64,000 nucleotides of DNA from Rhea pennata. Taxonomy: Eukaryota; Chordata; Aves; Rheiformes; Rheidae. The notes beneath the pieces were generated by a model. That model ran no database searches, had not been told where the DNA came from, and worked only from the letters and a program-made list of their open reading frames with translations. This document shows positions 1 through 12,400 of this stretch, one piece after another. Every line of letters begins with the position of its first letter. Positions within the stretch are counted from its first letter, which is position 1. A program made the translations under genes and the position numbers. The stretch is taken from the NCBI RefSeq assembly GCF_028389875.1, contig NC_084663.1, forward strand, positions 216,714,876 through 216,778,875. Reading direction: 5' to 3'.

Positions 1-3000
1 AAGCACCATCTCTCTACTTCTTCTCTCTTAAACAAATGGTGTATAATTAGATGGCAAAGTACACAGTCAGCTGGCTTAGATTACTACTGGTAATTTAACT
101 TTCTGTGCCTTTGTTAGAAAGCAGGTTTTATTTGGCTGCTTGTTATGTCTGCCATTATCTGTGGCTAGGAATAAATCTAGAATTTAAAAATTACCTCTTG
201 AGTGAAGAAATAATGCCTTTGAAGGATGAATTTTCCAGACACATTACCAGCAAAAACATCGCATTGTAAAGGACTGCAGTATGAGAAAATCTAGGGTGAA
301 AGATTTTGCTATTGGAGAGATTCTTGTGCCTCTTTTCTGAGACTGGTTTGTCTAGGGTAAGAACATTAGACTGTACTCTTCAAAAGAATTTTTGCTGCTA
401 TTTGTTCATAGACTGCAGCTGCAGAGACATTGTCCCATTTGGGAAATCCTGGAAGAATAAAGGAAAGAAGAGTATGAAACTTACAAAGATTTAAAAAACA
501 GGCATTTCCCAGTACTTCTGTTCTCAAAGAACCATAGTCTCTGTAAGTCTGACTGAGCTGAAGTGTAGGTGGAGAAATAAGAGGAGGTCTCTGAACGCTC
601 ACACACTGCAGAAGACGAAGCTGGTCAGAGTTGTTAACCTCACAGATCTCCCATTTGGAAAACTACTTGTTCCGTCACTGCTAACCTGGGAATGACATTG
701 GTACTAATCAAGTGATTTTAGAGATGGAAGAAGTAGAGTATGACATTCCTTCTAGTCTGTCCCAGTCTATTCCCTGTCCCCTTCCTGGAACCCCCTCTCT
801 TCTAACAGCATCCTGCAGAAGAAGAAGGCTGAGCAATGGAGGAACACCTGACAAAGCTCAAGGAAGGCTACATACTGTCCACAGAAGTCCAGAAGGACTC
901 TGGCCTTCTCTGACTAAGAAGTTCAACGTCTGTCAGCTGAGAGTAGTAGCCCTCATTGTCTTTCCCTACATGGGTTAAAGCATTCTATGTGTTGCTCTTG
1001 GCCTTCAGAATGTGCATTTTCAGGCTATGATCCAGCCAGCCCACAAAGATGTTTCAGATCTGACAGGACATTGCCAAAGGTCATGTAATGTAATTCCTCC
1101 TGGCCTGGCAGCTATCCCCAGAGTGCTTAGAGCTCTGCTGTGATGGCAGTCTACCTCAGGGGACAGGATTCAAAGGGTTTACATATCTGGAGGATGAGCT
1201 GGTTTGCTGAAAACTGTCAGTAGCAAGCGACTTTCAAAGAGATCTTCTTCTCTTGCTCAGAGCACACAAACCTAAGTCAGTATGGTCTTGTCCAAATAGT
1301 TCCTGAGTGCCATCTAACTCTGTGATAGCTATACCTTCTAACTTCAGAAATGTTCCTGTTAGCTTTATGCATTTATTTGTCTGAAGGCTCATGCAGCCCC
1401 TTGATGTCACACTTTTGATCCACTTGATATCCTAGCCTCACCACTAGGTGTAATTGCATATTCTGCTCTTGAGGGGTCAACTGGAATAGTTTCCTGCACT
1501 TGCCATTTAGTTTTTTCTTCTTGGTCGCCTTTTTGTTCAGATACTTCACTTTCTGTCATACTTTCACTGAAGTAGCATTGTACAGTCTGCAAGGGCTGTG
1601 CTTACTGTTTTTTTCCCTTTCTTGTTTTTCTGAACTCTATCCAGAGGTTAGTACTGCTATGTCACACTGAGCATTGCAGACACTATTACATAGTTTCTGG
1701 CTAACTGCAAAATGATAATTTTATATTTTACAAAGTGATACAAGCAAAACCAGAAAATTGTATTCCTGTCCTGAAATAAACATGTCCAGCTGGAGACTGG
1801 CACTGATACCAGAAATTATCAGTAAACATCTTAGCGTAGATAAGCTCGTGCTAAGAAGAAAACTAAGATACCCTATTGTCTAGCTTACCATAGATCTAGC
1901 AGGTTGGCAGTTTGGAGCTCACAGGAATGCTCACAGATGTAAAGACTTTAAAAGAATTGCCAATGGCATTTCAGTGGATCAGTTGGCCTTCCTAATTAAG
2001 CTGGGGAAAAAGCAAAAATCCAGTTAAACCCACAATCCCCTAAGAGTTTTTCCATTATGTGAAAAAGGTGTGATTTTAATGTATTGGTGGATGAACACTG
2101 GATGAACATGTTGCCCAGAAAGGAGTCTCCATCCTTGGAGATATTCAAAACCTGACTGGACACTGTCCTGGGCAGCCTGCTCTAGGTGGCTCAGCTTGAG
2201 CAGGGGAATTAGCCTGGAACTCCAGAAATGCCTTCCAACTCCAAATATTCCATGATTCTGTGATTCAGTGATATGTTAGCTAGCGTACATGTAATTTTGT
2301 CAAAAGCTATGAGCTGCCACTAACTCAGATATATTGTTAGTAGAAACAATAGCTGGATCCCTCTGGATTGACTGAGGCTCATCTTTGAGTGCAAGTCTGG
2401 AACAGACTTCCAAGTTTGTATTTTTGAGTCTATAACAAGAGGCCTTAACTCTTCTATCTATATTCTGACATGTTATATTAACTACAGATAAGAGAGCTGA
2501 GACCCTTACTTATAATTCCCCAGCCAGCCATTAGTAGGGAACCTATGTCTGTTAAGCTGAAATGCATTGTTCTGCATAGCATGTCACACTGACATCAGAG
2601 AAAGATCTTTAACACTAGGAATTCACAGTGTGAGTCTGCAGAAGCCCAACTGTATTGCTTGCAAGCTCTTTCTATGGTGAGCTATATGATGGGAGGGAGG
2701 AAGATCAAATTTGTCTGCATTGGGACGTTTTCCAGTGGCTTCAGCTGTCCCTACAGATGCAGCAGTCTTCTTGTCAACCCTGCTTAGCAGCTCCGACAGC
2801 TTTGCAAAACCAACGCAAACACAGTCTTGTTTTCCTGTTTCTCATATAAAGCTTATGTAGATCCAACTTTTTCCAAATACCCATTTCATGTTCTTAAACT
2901 AACTTAAACTTCCCCCACAGTTTTGAGTATAGATGTGGTTTTTCCCACCTTCTGCTGTGAACTGAGACCCTGACTTCTATTTAATCCAAAGTAGCTTATT

Positions 3001-3445
3001 TACATTTTTTGTCTTCGATTTCTTCCTGCCTTGTACTAAGCCAGAGATGTTAAAGTCAACATGATTAGAGTAAACATCAAAGGAATTGACACCCATATGA
3101 CCTTTTTAAGTGTGATTTTGCTCAAATGCAGGTACAAAGAGGGAACCAGCTGCCAGCCTCTACTCTTAGGTCACATTTGTAAATCTGCACTGAGGTCAGA
3201 TATCTTGTCTTCAGACTCCAGCACTGCATAAGGGAGTGCTGTTCTGATCCTAGGATTCCCTTCTTCCAACCTTCCCAAGCACAGAAAGATGTCTTCAGTC
3301 CTATAGAGCGTTGCCCTCTGCACTCAGTCCTATACTTCCTACTATGTGGTCCATTGTCTCATTGTGTCTATCCCCTGTCCATGGTTTGGATCCTTATTTC
3401 TCCTCCCATAGTCCTCTCTCATGTGTATTTGAATCTTTTTTTCAG
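1..3445 (+). other. Upstream DNHD1 intron (presumed), no exon recognised
   Basis: AT-rich. Apart from the CR1 fragment at 2107-2275 I see no coding exon, RNA gene or promoter. Small open frames here have no family resemblance. Confidence 0.5.
2107..2275 (+). mobile_element. CR1 LINE 3' fragment (sense)
   Basis: The order TGCCCAGA, GGAGTCTCCATCC, GGAGATATTCAAAACCTG, CCTTCCAACTCC and a terminal ATTCTGTGATT repeat is the 3' end of bird CR1. It is diverged (an old copy). Confidence 0.85.
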
Positions 3446-6400
3446 CTTCTGGACACTTGGGAGTCTTTTGTATACCAGCAACAGAAAGTGTCAGAGTTCA
3501 TTATTTCCCGGCGTTTCAGCATCATTGATGAGCTCAGTGAGTCCCTGCAGAAGACCAAACAGGAGCTGCAGGAGCTGTTGGCCAGGGTGACGTCAGGGCA
3601 TTTCCTGGATCCCTCACAGAATCCATGTACCATTGGGCAAGAACTGCATGAGCTACAATTCTATCTCCACACTACAGACATCCATGTGACTGAACTGTGT
3701 CGCTCTCAAATGATTCTCACAGGCAAGAAAGCAAAGAGATCCTGCATTTTCTGGTCTACTGTGGCTGATGCCCACCTTTGGGGCAAGCAACTCCCTTTGC
3801 CCTGGGCACTGCCCAGTAAAATGAGTTTCATCTCCTTAAACTTATGTTGTGTGTTTCTCCTCTAGTGGCAGTTTGCTGCTTTTAGGAGACAGCCAGGGTT
3901 GGAAACAGTGGGGCAGAGATTTGTTCAACAGTCCCTTGATTCTTGTGTTTTGTGTTTACAGGTGACTGTACTGATGTCTCCTTTGTAGCTAAGACTCGGG
4001 CTGTCATTGACGCGTCTGAACATGTGTGGCGATTACTCCACATCATCTCTGAGCAGATCCGTGACTGGAAATGCCTTAATTTCACTAAGGTGAGGACCTT
4101 TCTTGCTGTCTCTCTACCCCCATCAGAGACTACCTTCAGCTGTATCAGTGCTGCTCTGTTGTGAAGTGTCCTCACTATGGTCTTTTGCCAGTTCTGATTC
4201 AGCTCAGTCTGAAAGCATATCTTCTTTCTGTTTCAGCTTTGAACTCTCCTCCAATCCTTTTCTGAGCTTTCCAGTGTCCCTCAGTCCTAACCTGCAGCCA
4301 GCCTCCTTGTAACCCAGTCCTGGGCTTACCTACTCTGTCTATAGTTCTGCCACTCAATCCTAAACCACAGTCATCTTTACCCTTCCATTTAGACTTTACT
4401 TTTAAATGATATAAATAATTACTCCTCAGAGCAGCTGGTTAGAGCTCACAAGCCAAATGAGGCTGTACTCATTTGGGAGTCCATACACAATATCATCTAC
4501 TTTGAGGTAATGAAAAAAGAAAAAAATATTTATTCAAATAAAATTTGTAGAAGGAGTGAGAGGAGTGGATTGTTTGCAGGTGACCTGGAGACAATTTAAA
4601 AACACTTTATTAGAAATTCAGAATAAATGAAAAATATCTATCAAAAGAACTTTGAAAGGACCGTGCCGGGTAAACCTCAACATAAAGGAAGGTCTTAGCA
4701 GGATAGACATACTTCAAAAAGCGGAAATTGTATGCAAAGGAAAATTAAAAAGCATGTAAATTTTATCACTGATGTGATGAATATAAAATCACCAAAAAGC
4801 AGACCAAAAACATTCGGAAGACTAACTTGGTAAGAATGCACATGCAATAATAAATCCTTTTAAAAACATACTAGAATGAGAAAGCCTAACAGAAAGTCTC
4901 TAGGGCTTTCAATAGTTGCACTATGATAGAAGTACTCTGTAAGGAAGAAGCCATGGGCTGAAATTTCAAATAAGTTATTGCACTGGGGTTCACCATGAAA
5001 GATTTTAAGGCAGTTTCTGTACAAGAACCTTTCTTGGTTCTTGTAAAGGACTATCTCAAATTAAAGTATCAGCAGAAGATATTTGAGGACAAATTGAGAA
5101 ATTCTCACAAATACATAGAATACAAGTTTTCTGAAGGAATTTAAGTATGAACTAGCCAAATTATTCACTGTGATACATTGCATATCATCTTAAACTGGCC
5201 TTGGTGCTGTGGTAATGGAAGCTGGTGCCTGTTTTTGGAAGTATTCCAAGAGGATCTTGGAAATTATAGACTAGCAAATTTGACTTTAGTACTGGACACA
5301 TAGATAGGAAAATACAGTAGAAAATTGCTGCTTATGAAACAGCGTCAAAGCAATTTAGCAATAATGTGGCAAAGTTAAGGTGAGACCAGGTAGGAGTGGA
5401 GCTGATATTATTTTGAAGCAAAGGGAGTTTCACCAGCTCACGCACCCATACCCATATGGTCACCACCACACAGGTGTGTGTATCCTAGCCGTCTCACCAG
5501 CAGTCAGATACCAAGATGCTCATATGTGTGCCCAGGTTTCCTTGCACACAGAGGATGAGGAATGCCAGCTTTTGAGTCCTCCCCATGTTTCCTGGGTTCT
5601 TCTTAGGCTCGCAGCCATGTGTTGTGTTTGGATGTGCTTTTTTAGTCTTCCATTAGAGTTGACAGAAACCAATCTTTCCATTCTGTCCCACATCTGAGAC
5701 TCAGCAGGGCTTACTTACTGTCCTTTGTCCCTTGTTCGGGGCATCCTGAGAAGTGGTATTTAGGTACGTGCTGGGATCTTGCTGACCTGCTAGTGTAGGT
5801 GATGTCAACATATCCCATTCTTATAGCCCTTCTCCTGCAATTTGTTCCTTCTCATTCTTCCACATCCTGACATTCCCGTTCATTGTCCATTCAGGCCAAT
5901 CTTAAAATTTCTACACAAATTCTCTGCAAGTGGATGCACAAGTAAGTATATTAAAATGGGGTACTGGCACCATGGCTGTTACAGAGAGACGTCAAGTTCT
6001 GTAAATCTGCCCGTGTTTTGGGGAAGTCTTGTGAATAAAGAAGATCTGAAGGATTTAATATACTTGACTTTCAATAGCTTTTTGACAATGTCTTTCACTG
6101 AAAGCTCTTAAAGATACTGCATTGTCAAAAGATTAAAGAAAAATCTCGGGTTAGGAATTTTTGAGATCTTAAAGGATTTGCACTGTTCAATATGTCATAA
6201 ATGAACTGTAAAAGTGAGTTCAAAAGTTCTTTTGTGATGCATATTTGTTCAAGGAAGTGGAAATGAAACCTCATTGTCAAAGCAGATCTTGTGATGCTGA
6301 ATACCTGGGCAACATAATGAGAGACAGAGTTCATTTTATTAAATACAAAGTATTGCACACTGGGAAAAATCAACCTTACTGTAACTGAACAGTGACAGGC

Positions 6401-9400
6401 TCTAAAGTAGCTTTACTAGTAATGAAAGGGATCTGGAGCCATTGTGGAGCACTCTTTTAGAGATATCAGTTCAGTGCTCAGAAGCAAGCAAAAAGGCAGT
6501 TGAGAAACTACAAAAAGGGAATGGAACAAAGAAAAACAGGAAAATACTGTTGCACTACAGTAAAAATCCACTGCACGTCTGCATCTTGAATGCTGCTGGC
6601 AGTTCCGATCTCCTATCTTTGAAAGGTTATTGCAGAACTACACAATGGTTGGGTACGGACAGCAACCATGATAATACTTCTGGGATGTCTTCATAAGAGG
6701 AATTACTAAATACACTAGGAATTTTCTGCTTGGAAAAGATGTGTGTGGAGTTTCAAAGAATAAATGATGTCAGAAAACAAGTTCAGACAAGTTAAAAATG
6801 AAAAATTTACGATGTAATATTAAGCACAAAGGTATAGATATAATCTGTAGTTTAGGAAGTTGCTAGGCCTCCAGTTGCAAGGACTTGACAAAGAATGGCA
6901 GAGAGCTGCTTTGCTCACAGAATCACAGAATGGTTGAGGTTGGAAGGAACCTCTGGATATCATCTAGTCCAACCTCCCTGCTCAAACACGGTCACCTAGA
7001 GCATGTTAGACAGGGTTGCATCCAGGCAGGTTTTGAATATCTCCAGAGAAGGAGACTCCACAACCTCTCTGGGCAACCTGGTCCATGTTCTGTCACTCTC
7101 ACAGTAAAGACGTTCCTCCCCACATTCAGGCAGAATTTCCCGTGGTTCAGTTTGTGCCCATTGCCTCTTGTCCTGTCACATGGCACTACTGAAGAGTCTG
7201 GCCCTATCCCCTTGATCCCATCTGCCTTAAGGTATTTGTATACATTGATATGATCCCCCCTCAGTCTATTCTTCTCCAGGCTAAACAAGCCCAGCTCTCA
7301 CAGCTACTCCTCATAGGGCAGATGTTCCAGCCCTCTGATCATCTTTGTAGCCCTGCGCTGCACTCTCTCCAGTAGCTCCATGTCTCTCTTGCACTGGGGA
7401 GTCCAGAACCAGATGCAGTACTCCAGATGTGGCCTCACCAGAGAGGTGAGGCAGGATCAGAAAGTAGAGCAGCAGGATCAGAGAGTGGAGCAGCAGGATG
7501 ACCTCCCTCGACCTGCTCGCAACACTCTTCCTAATGCACCCCAGGGGACCTTTGGCCTTCCTGGCCACAAGGACACATTGCTGGCTCATAGTCAAGGTGT
7601 CTACGAGCACTCCCAGGTCCTTCTCTGCAGAGCTGCTTTCCAGCAGGTCAGCCCCCAGCCTGTACTGGTGCATGGAGTTATTCCTCCCTAAGTACAGGAC
7701 CTTGCACTTGCCCTTGTTGAACCTCAGGAGGTTCCTCTCTGCCCAACTCTCCAGCCTGTCCAGGTCTCTCTGAATGGCAGCACAGCCCTCGGGTATGTCA
7801 ACTGCTCCTCCCAGCTTGGTATCATCAGTAAACTTGCTGAGGAGGCACTCTGTCCCTTCGTCCAGGTCATTGATGAAAAAGTTGAACAGGATAGGACCCA
7901 GTACTGAACCCTGGGGAACTCTGCTAGCCACAGGCCTCCAGCTAGAATCTGCGCTGCAGAGTGCAATCCTCTGAGCTCTGCCTTTCAGCCAGTTCTCAAT
8001 CCACCTCACTGTCCACTCATCTAACCCACACTTCCTGAGCTTGCTAGGAGGATGTTATGGAAGACAGTGTCAAAAGCCTTGCTGAAGTCGAGGTACGTAA
8101 CATTCACTGCTCTTCTCTCATCTACCCAGTCAGTCATGCCATCATAGGAATCTACCAGATTGTTTAAGCATGATTTCCTCTTGGTGAATCCATGCTGACT
8201 ACCTGCTCTTGTACTCTTTTCTAAGCATCTGTTGCACAACATTCTCAAAACATTGAGTTAAATGAATTCTTCATCTAACATAATACAGCCACCCTTTGGA
8301 AGGGTTTGTTTTGAAGAGTGTCTCTTTCTATGTGAGTCCTGTCTGCTCTATCTTTCTCTCCCAACAGTTCAATTATTCCTTGGCGACGGAAAAGATGGCT
8401 GACTGGCAAAGGGAAATAGTGCACATAAAAGAGTCTCTGACAGCTGATCACTCTGTCTTGCAAGCCTGTGTGAATATGATAGGCAGCTTCCAGGAGTTCA
8501 TGCCCCTTGTTCAGAAGCTGAGCAGTCCACTCCTAAAAAGCAGCTGCTGGAAGGAGATCTTCATGGGTGATGTTGCAGTCTGATTAATCTCCAAAATGGA
8601 AGGGGGAGACCTAAGGAAGAAGAGGACACAATCCTGCAAAGGCCATCTGCCATGGCATTCTGGTCTCAATCTTCAACTGCTCAATTCAGGAAAACCCCTT
8701 ACTGAGTGGAAAGACTTACAGCAATACTCCTTGGAGTGCTGGAGAGGCCAAGGTCTGGCAGAGTGGCAGTTAAGTCTACCCATTTCAGTGCAACAGTAAT
8801 TGCAGGGTTGTTATGCTGCCATTTCCTGAGAAACTGATGTGCCATTTATTTGAAAAGTAATAGCTGAGGTATTACTAGCTTGATCAGACTTGTAGTAATT
8901 AAGGGCCTGGAGCATCTCTCATATGAAGAGACACTGAGAGACCTCAACTTTTCAACCTGGAGAAGAAAAGACTCAGGGAGGATCTTATGTATATGTATAT
9001 GTATATGTACATGTACATGTATATGTATATGTATATATATGTGGAGTCTCCTTCTCTGAAGATCTTCAAGGCCTGCCTGGACGCAACTCTGTCTAACATG
9101 CTCTAGGTGACCCTGCTGAGCAGGGAGGTTGGACTAGATGATCTCCAGAGATGCCTTCCAACCTTACTGATTCTATGATTCTATGATTCTATATGTGTGT
9201 GTGTGTGTAAAAATATCTGATAAGAGGGAGTGAAAAAGATGGAGCCAGACTCTTCCCAGTAGTGCCTAGTGATGGGATAAGGTACAATGGATACAAAATG
9301 AAATCCAGGAAATTCAACTTAAGCATAAGAAAAGTTTGTTTTACAGTAAGGGCTGTCAAACACTGGACCAGGGGCCCAGAGAGGCTGCGGAGTCTCCATC

Positions 9401-12400
9401 TTTGGAGATATTCAAAACATGACTCAGCAGTGTCCCAAGCTACCTACTCAAGCTGACCCTGCTTTGAGCAGGAAGATTGAACTAGACGCTTCAAGAGATC
9501 CCTTCCAAGCTCAACTATTCTATGATTCTGTGGTTCTGTAAAAATGCTTCAATAAGTGAATTAAAAACTGAGTTATAGACAGATCTAAAAATGTAATTAT
9601 GAAAGAAAAGCATCATATACTGCTTTTAGCTCCTGGTAGAGAAAATGAGTGCTGTTGGCAGTGAGTATTATCAGATCCTATGTTTCAGTGTTTCAGCTGA
9701 TTAACTGTGGAGATCAGTGAACATTCTACCACCTTCTTCCTCTCCACAGCTCCTTATGCACACTCTGGCTAGTGGGGTGGGGTTTTTTTCTTCTTATGAG
9801 AGATTGCCTGTGTTTGCAGGCCTAACAATGCAGGAAAGTAGTTTAGGCTATCAAAATGTGTGTCAAGGTTGTAATATTCTGGTCTGCATCCTGATAAACA
9901 GCAATGCTGAAAGGGACCCTGGGAGTAATTGTGGGAGCTGACAGGGAGAGTTTGTTTCTGGGCTGTCTGAATAGCAGAATATCCCACACAGAGGATGGCA
10001 CGTTCCAGTGTATGGCGCTAGTGAGACTATTGCTGTCCAATATTCACAAACTAGAAGTGTTATAGAAATAATTTCAAGTCTGCTGAAACACAGAGTTTGG
10101 GAACTAAGGGCAGACAAATAAAATATAGAAATGAAATACATATTTTCAGCGGGAAGGACAATGAGCTCTGTGAACTAGTTATCCAGGACAATGCTAGATT
10201 GTTCATCAGGAGCCCTGGATATTACTGAATGTATTTGCTGGAAGGGATCTTTGGAGGTCTCTGGTCCACCTTTGATCAAACTAGGTTCAGTTAGAGCAAT
10301 TTACTCAAGGCAGTGGCCAGACAAGTGTTACATATCTCAAAGGATGGAGATTCTCTCCACTCTGACCCCTGCTATAATGAGTGACCACCTTCATGGTGAA
10401 AAATTTTTGTTTGGAGCTAATATGTACTTATTATACTTTTTCTTTGTGACTACTGGAGGTCTGTGTTTTCTTGTAATCCCTTCAGAGTTTCCCTGTGCTT
10501 GTATGTAGACTTTCAAAGTATACAGCAGCATTTTTTTCTCCTTTTTTTCAGCAATGGGTCTGAAGTGCCCTATCAACCTGCAGTTCACACTAAGCCAGCT
10601 GATGTCCTATCCACTGCTGGAGCATCATGATACAATCTGCAGGGTAAGCTGGCCCAGCTTCTATCTGCTGTTTTTTGTGCTCTGCAAGAGAGAATTGCAG
10701 TAAGCCCTTGACTAAATGGAGGTACTATTAGTAGCTGTAGCTGCAGCAGGCCGAGATCTTGCCTGTGGCCTTTTGTACAGCTTGTAGTGCATGTCTGGAT
10801 TTCATGAGAGAGTTTGAACTCAGTCTGGGTCACTTTTCTTTCAGTTCCTTCTTGGGCAGTGCTGTCAGACATGACAGTAGAAAGCTGCAGAAACGAAATC
10901 TGAGATGAAATTTGCTACACATTTCCAAGGGTATAATGTTGTAGCAAGGTGGAAGGATTACAAAGGATGCATAGACTTCATATATGGCAAGCCCCTTGAG
11001 CTATCTGCTGAGCAGTGAGATCACAGCCCAGAAGAGTCCCTGCAGTATCCTCCAATGCCTCAACAGGGATAGCTGTGACTGTGATTCTATCTGAATTCTC
11101 TTATTACTATGCATTTGGTGCTTCCAGATCTGGTCAAACGAGCAGGCCCGTTACTGCTCACAAGACACGTTACGCCTGGTGCAGAAGACTTGGAGGGAGA
11201 AGCATTTCCGCCTGATCAACTTCATTCTGAAAACACAAGCTCCTGAACTCTCCTTTCAGCCAGCCAGCCAGCACCACCAATCACTCAAGCAAGAACACTT
11301 TTCCAAGGACAGCGGCACATTCATCTTGTCTAGTGAGTCTTGTCTGGGACACAGGAGGGCCCCAAAGACAGTGGGAGTTGACTTAGGCCAGGACTGGCTT
11401 CTGCTGAAGAAGGCAGAGGGGTCTGAGCGCCTGCTGAGAGCAAAGCCTGTATTCTCCTTCTCAGGTAGATGAGGCTGATGCCAGTTGACCACATGGGCAG
11501 ATCACCTTTGAGTGATCTAGAGGTACCTAGTGAGGCTTATAATAGCTTGGACCCATTCCCAACTGTCATACCAGACTGAGATGATCTCGGCAAAGAGAAG
11601 AAATAATAGGCCTCTCCTTTTCCTGCCCTCCCAGGAACTGTCCCAGTTGCAGTGCCAGAGTCTACATTGAGGCATTTTACTGTGCTAACCAAACCAAATG
11701 CTTCTCTAGTTTAACTTCTCTGTTCATCAATCACTTGGCTCCTCCTGTCAAAGAAGGCTATGCCAGCGAAGGAGTTTTGCATCCCTCCTGCACTGATACC
11801 TCTTTCTCATACGGATCATAGAATCTTAGAATCATAGAATCAGTAAGGTTGGAAGGGACCTCTGGAGGTCATCTAGTCCAACCCCCCTGCTCAAGCAGGG
11901 TCACCTAGAGCATGTTAGATAGGGTTGCATCCAGGTGGGCCTTGAATATCTCTTGAATTGCTCTCCTCCTGCGTGAACTACTGTGCAAACTGCTGCCAAT
12001 CTCTTCCTTGCAGATACAAGTAGAAAACCTGACAAAGGAGCTTGTCTTCAGGGCAAAGCAAGCTGATGCTTTAAGTTAGACCCCTACTATTATTTCTAGT
12101 GAAAACTGTTCACCATTCTATGGAGCTCTTCCCCAAGGACACCCTCCTTTAGAGGGATTTGAAAATCAGAAATACTCTAGAATGAGAGATTCAAGACCCG
12201 GGAAGGGAGTTCCTTGACTGCAAGAGCTGTGACATTCCTTCTAGCATGCCCAGGTCTCAGGTGTTTGAACATATTTGTAATCAATGTATATATGTATACA
12301 TACAATGCAAGAGAAAATGATAATGGCTATCTGATCAGACCAAAGCCTTTCTAGCTTTGCATTCTCCATCTAATAGTGGTCAGTAATGGGTATCTGCTTG

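Noticed and set aside
712-978. Plus-strand frame as an upstream DNHD1 exon
   Set aside because: No match to dynein linker sequence and no phase-compatible donor to reach 3446.
1407-1592. Minus-strand 61-codon frame rich in Ser/Glu/Lys
   Set aside because: Looks protein-like in composition but has no start context, splice partner or recognisable family; probably chance.
7311-8248. Minus-strand reverse-transcriptase frames as a host gene
   Set aside because: They are the C-terminal part of a truncated, frame-broken CR1 LINE, present again at 18978-19800.
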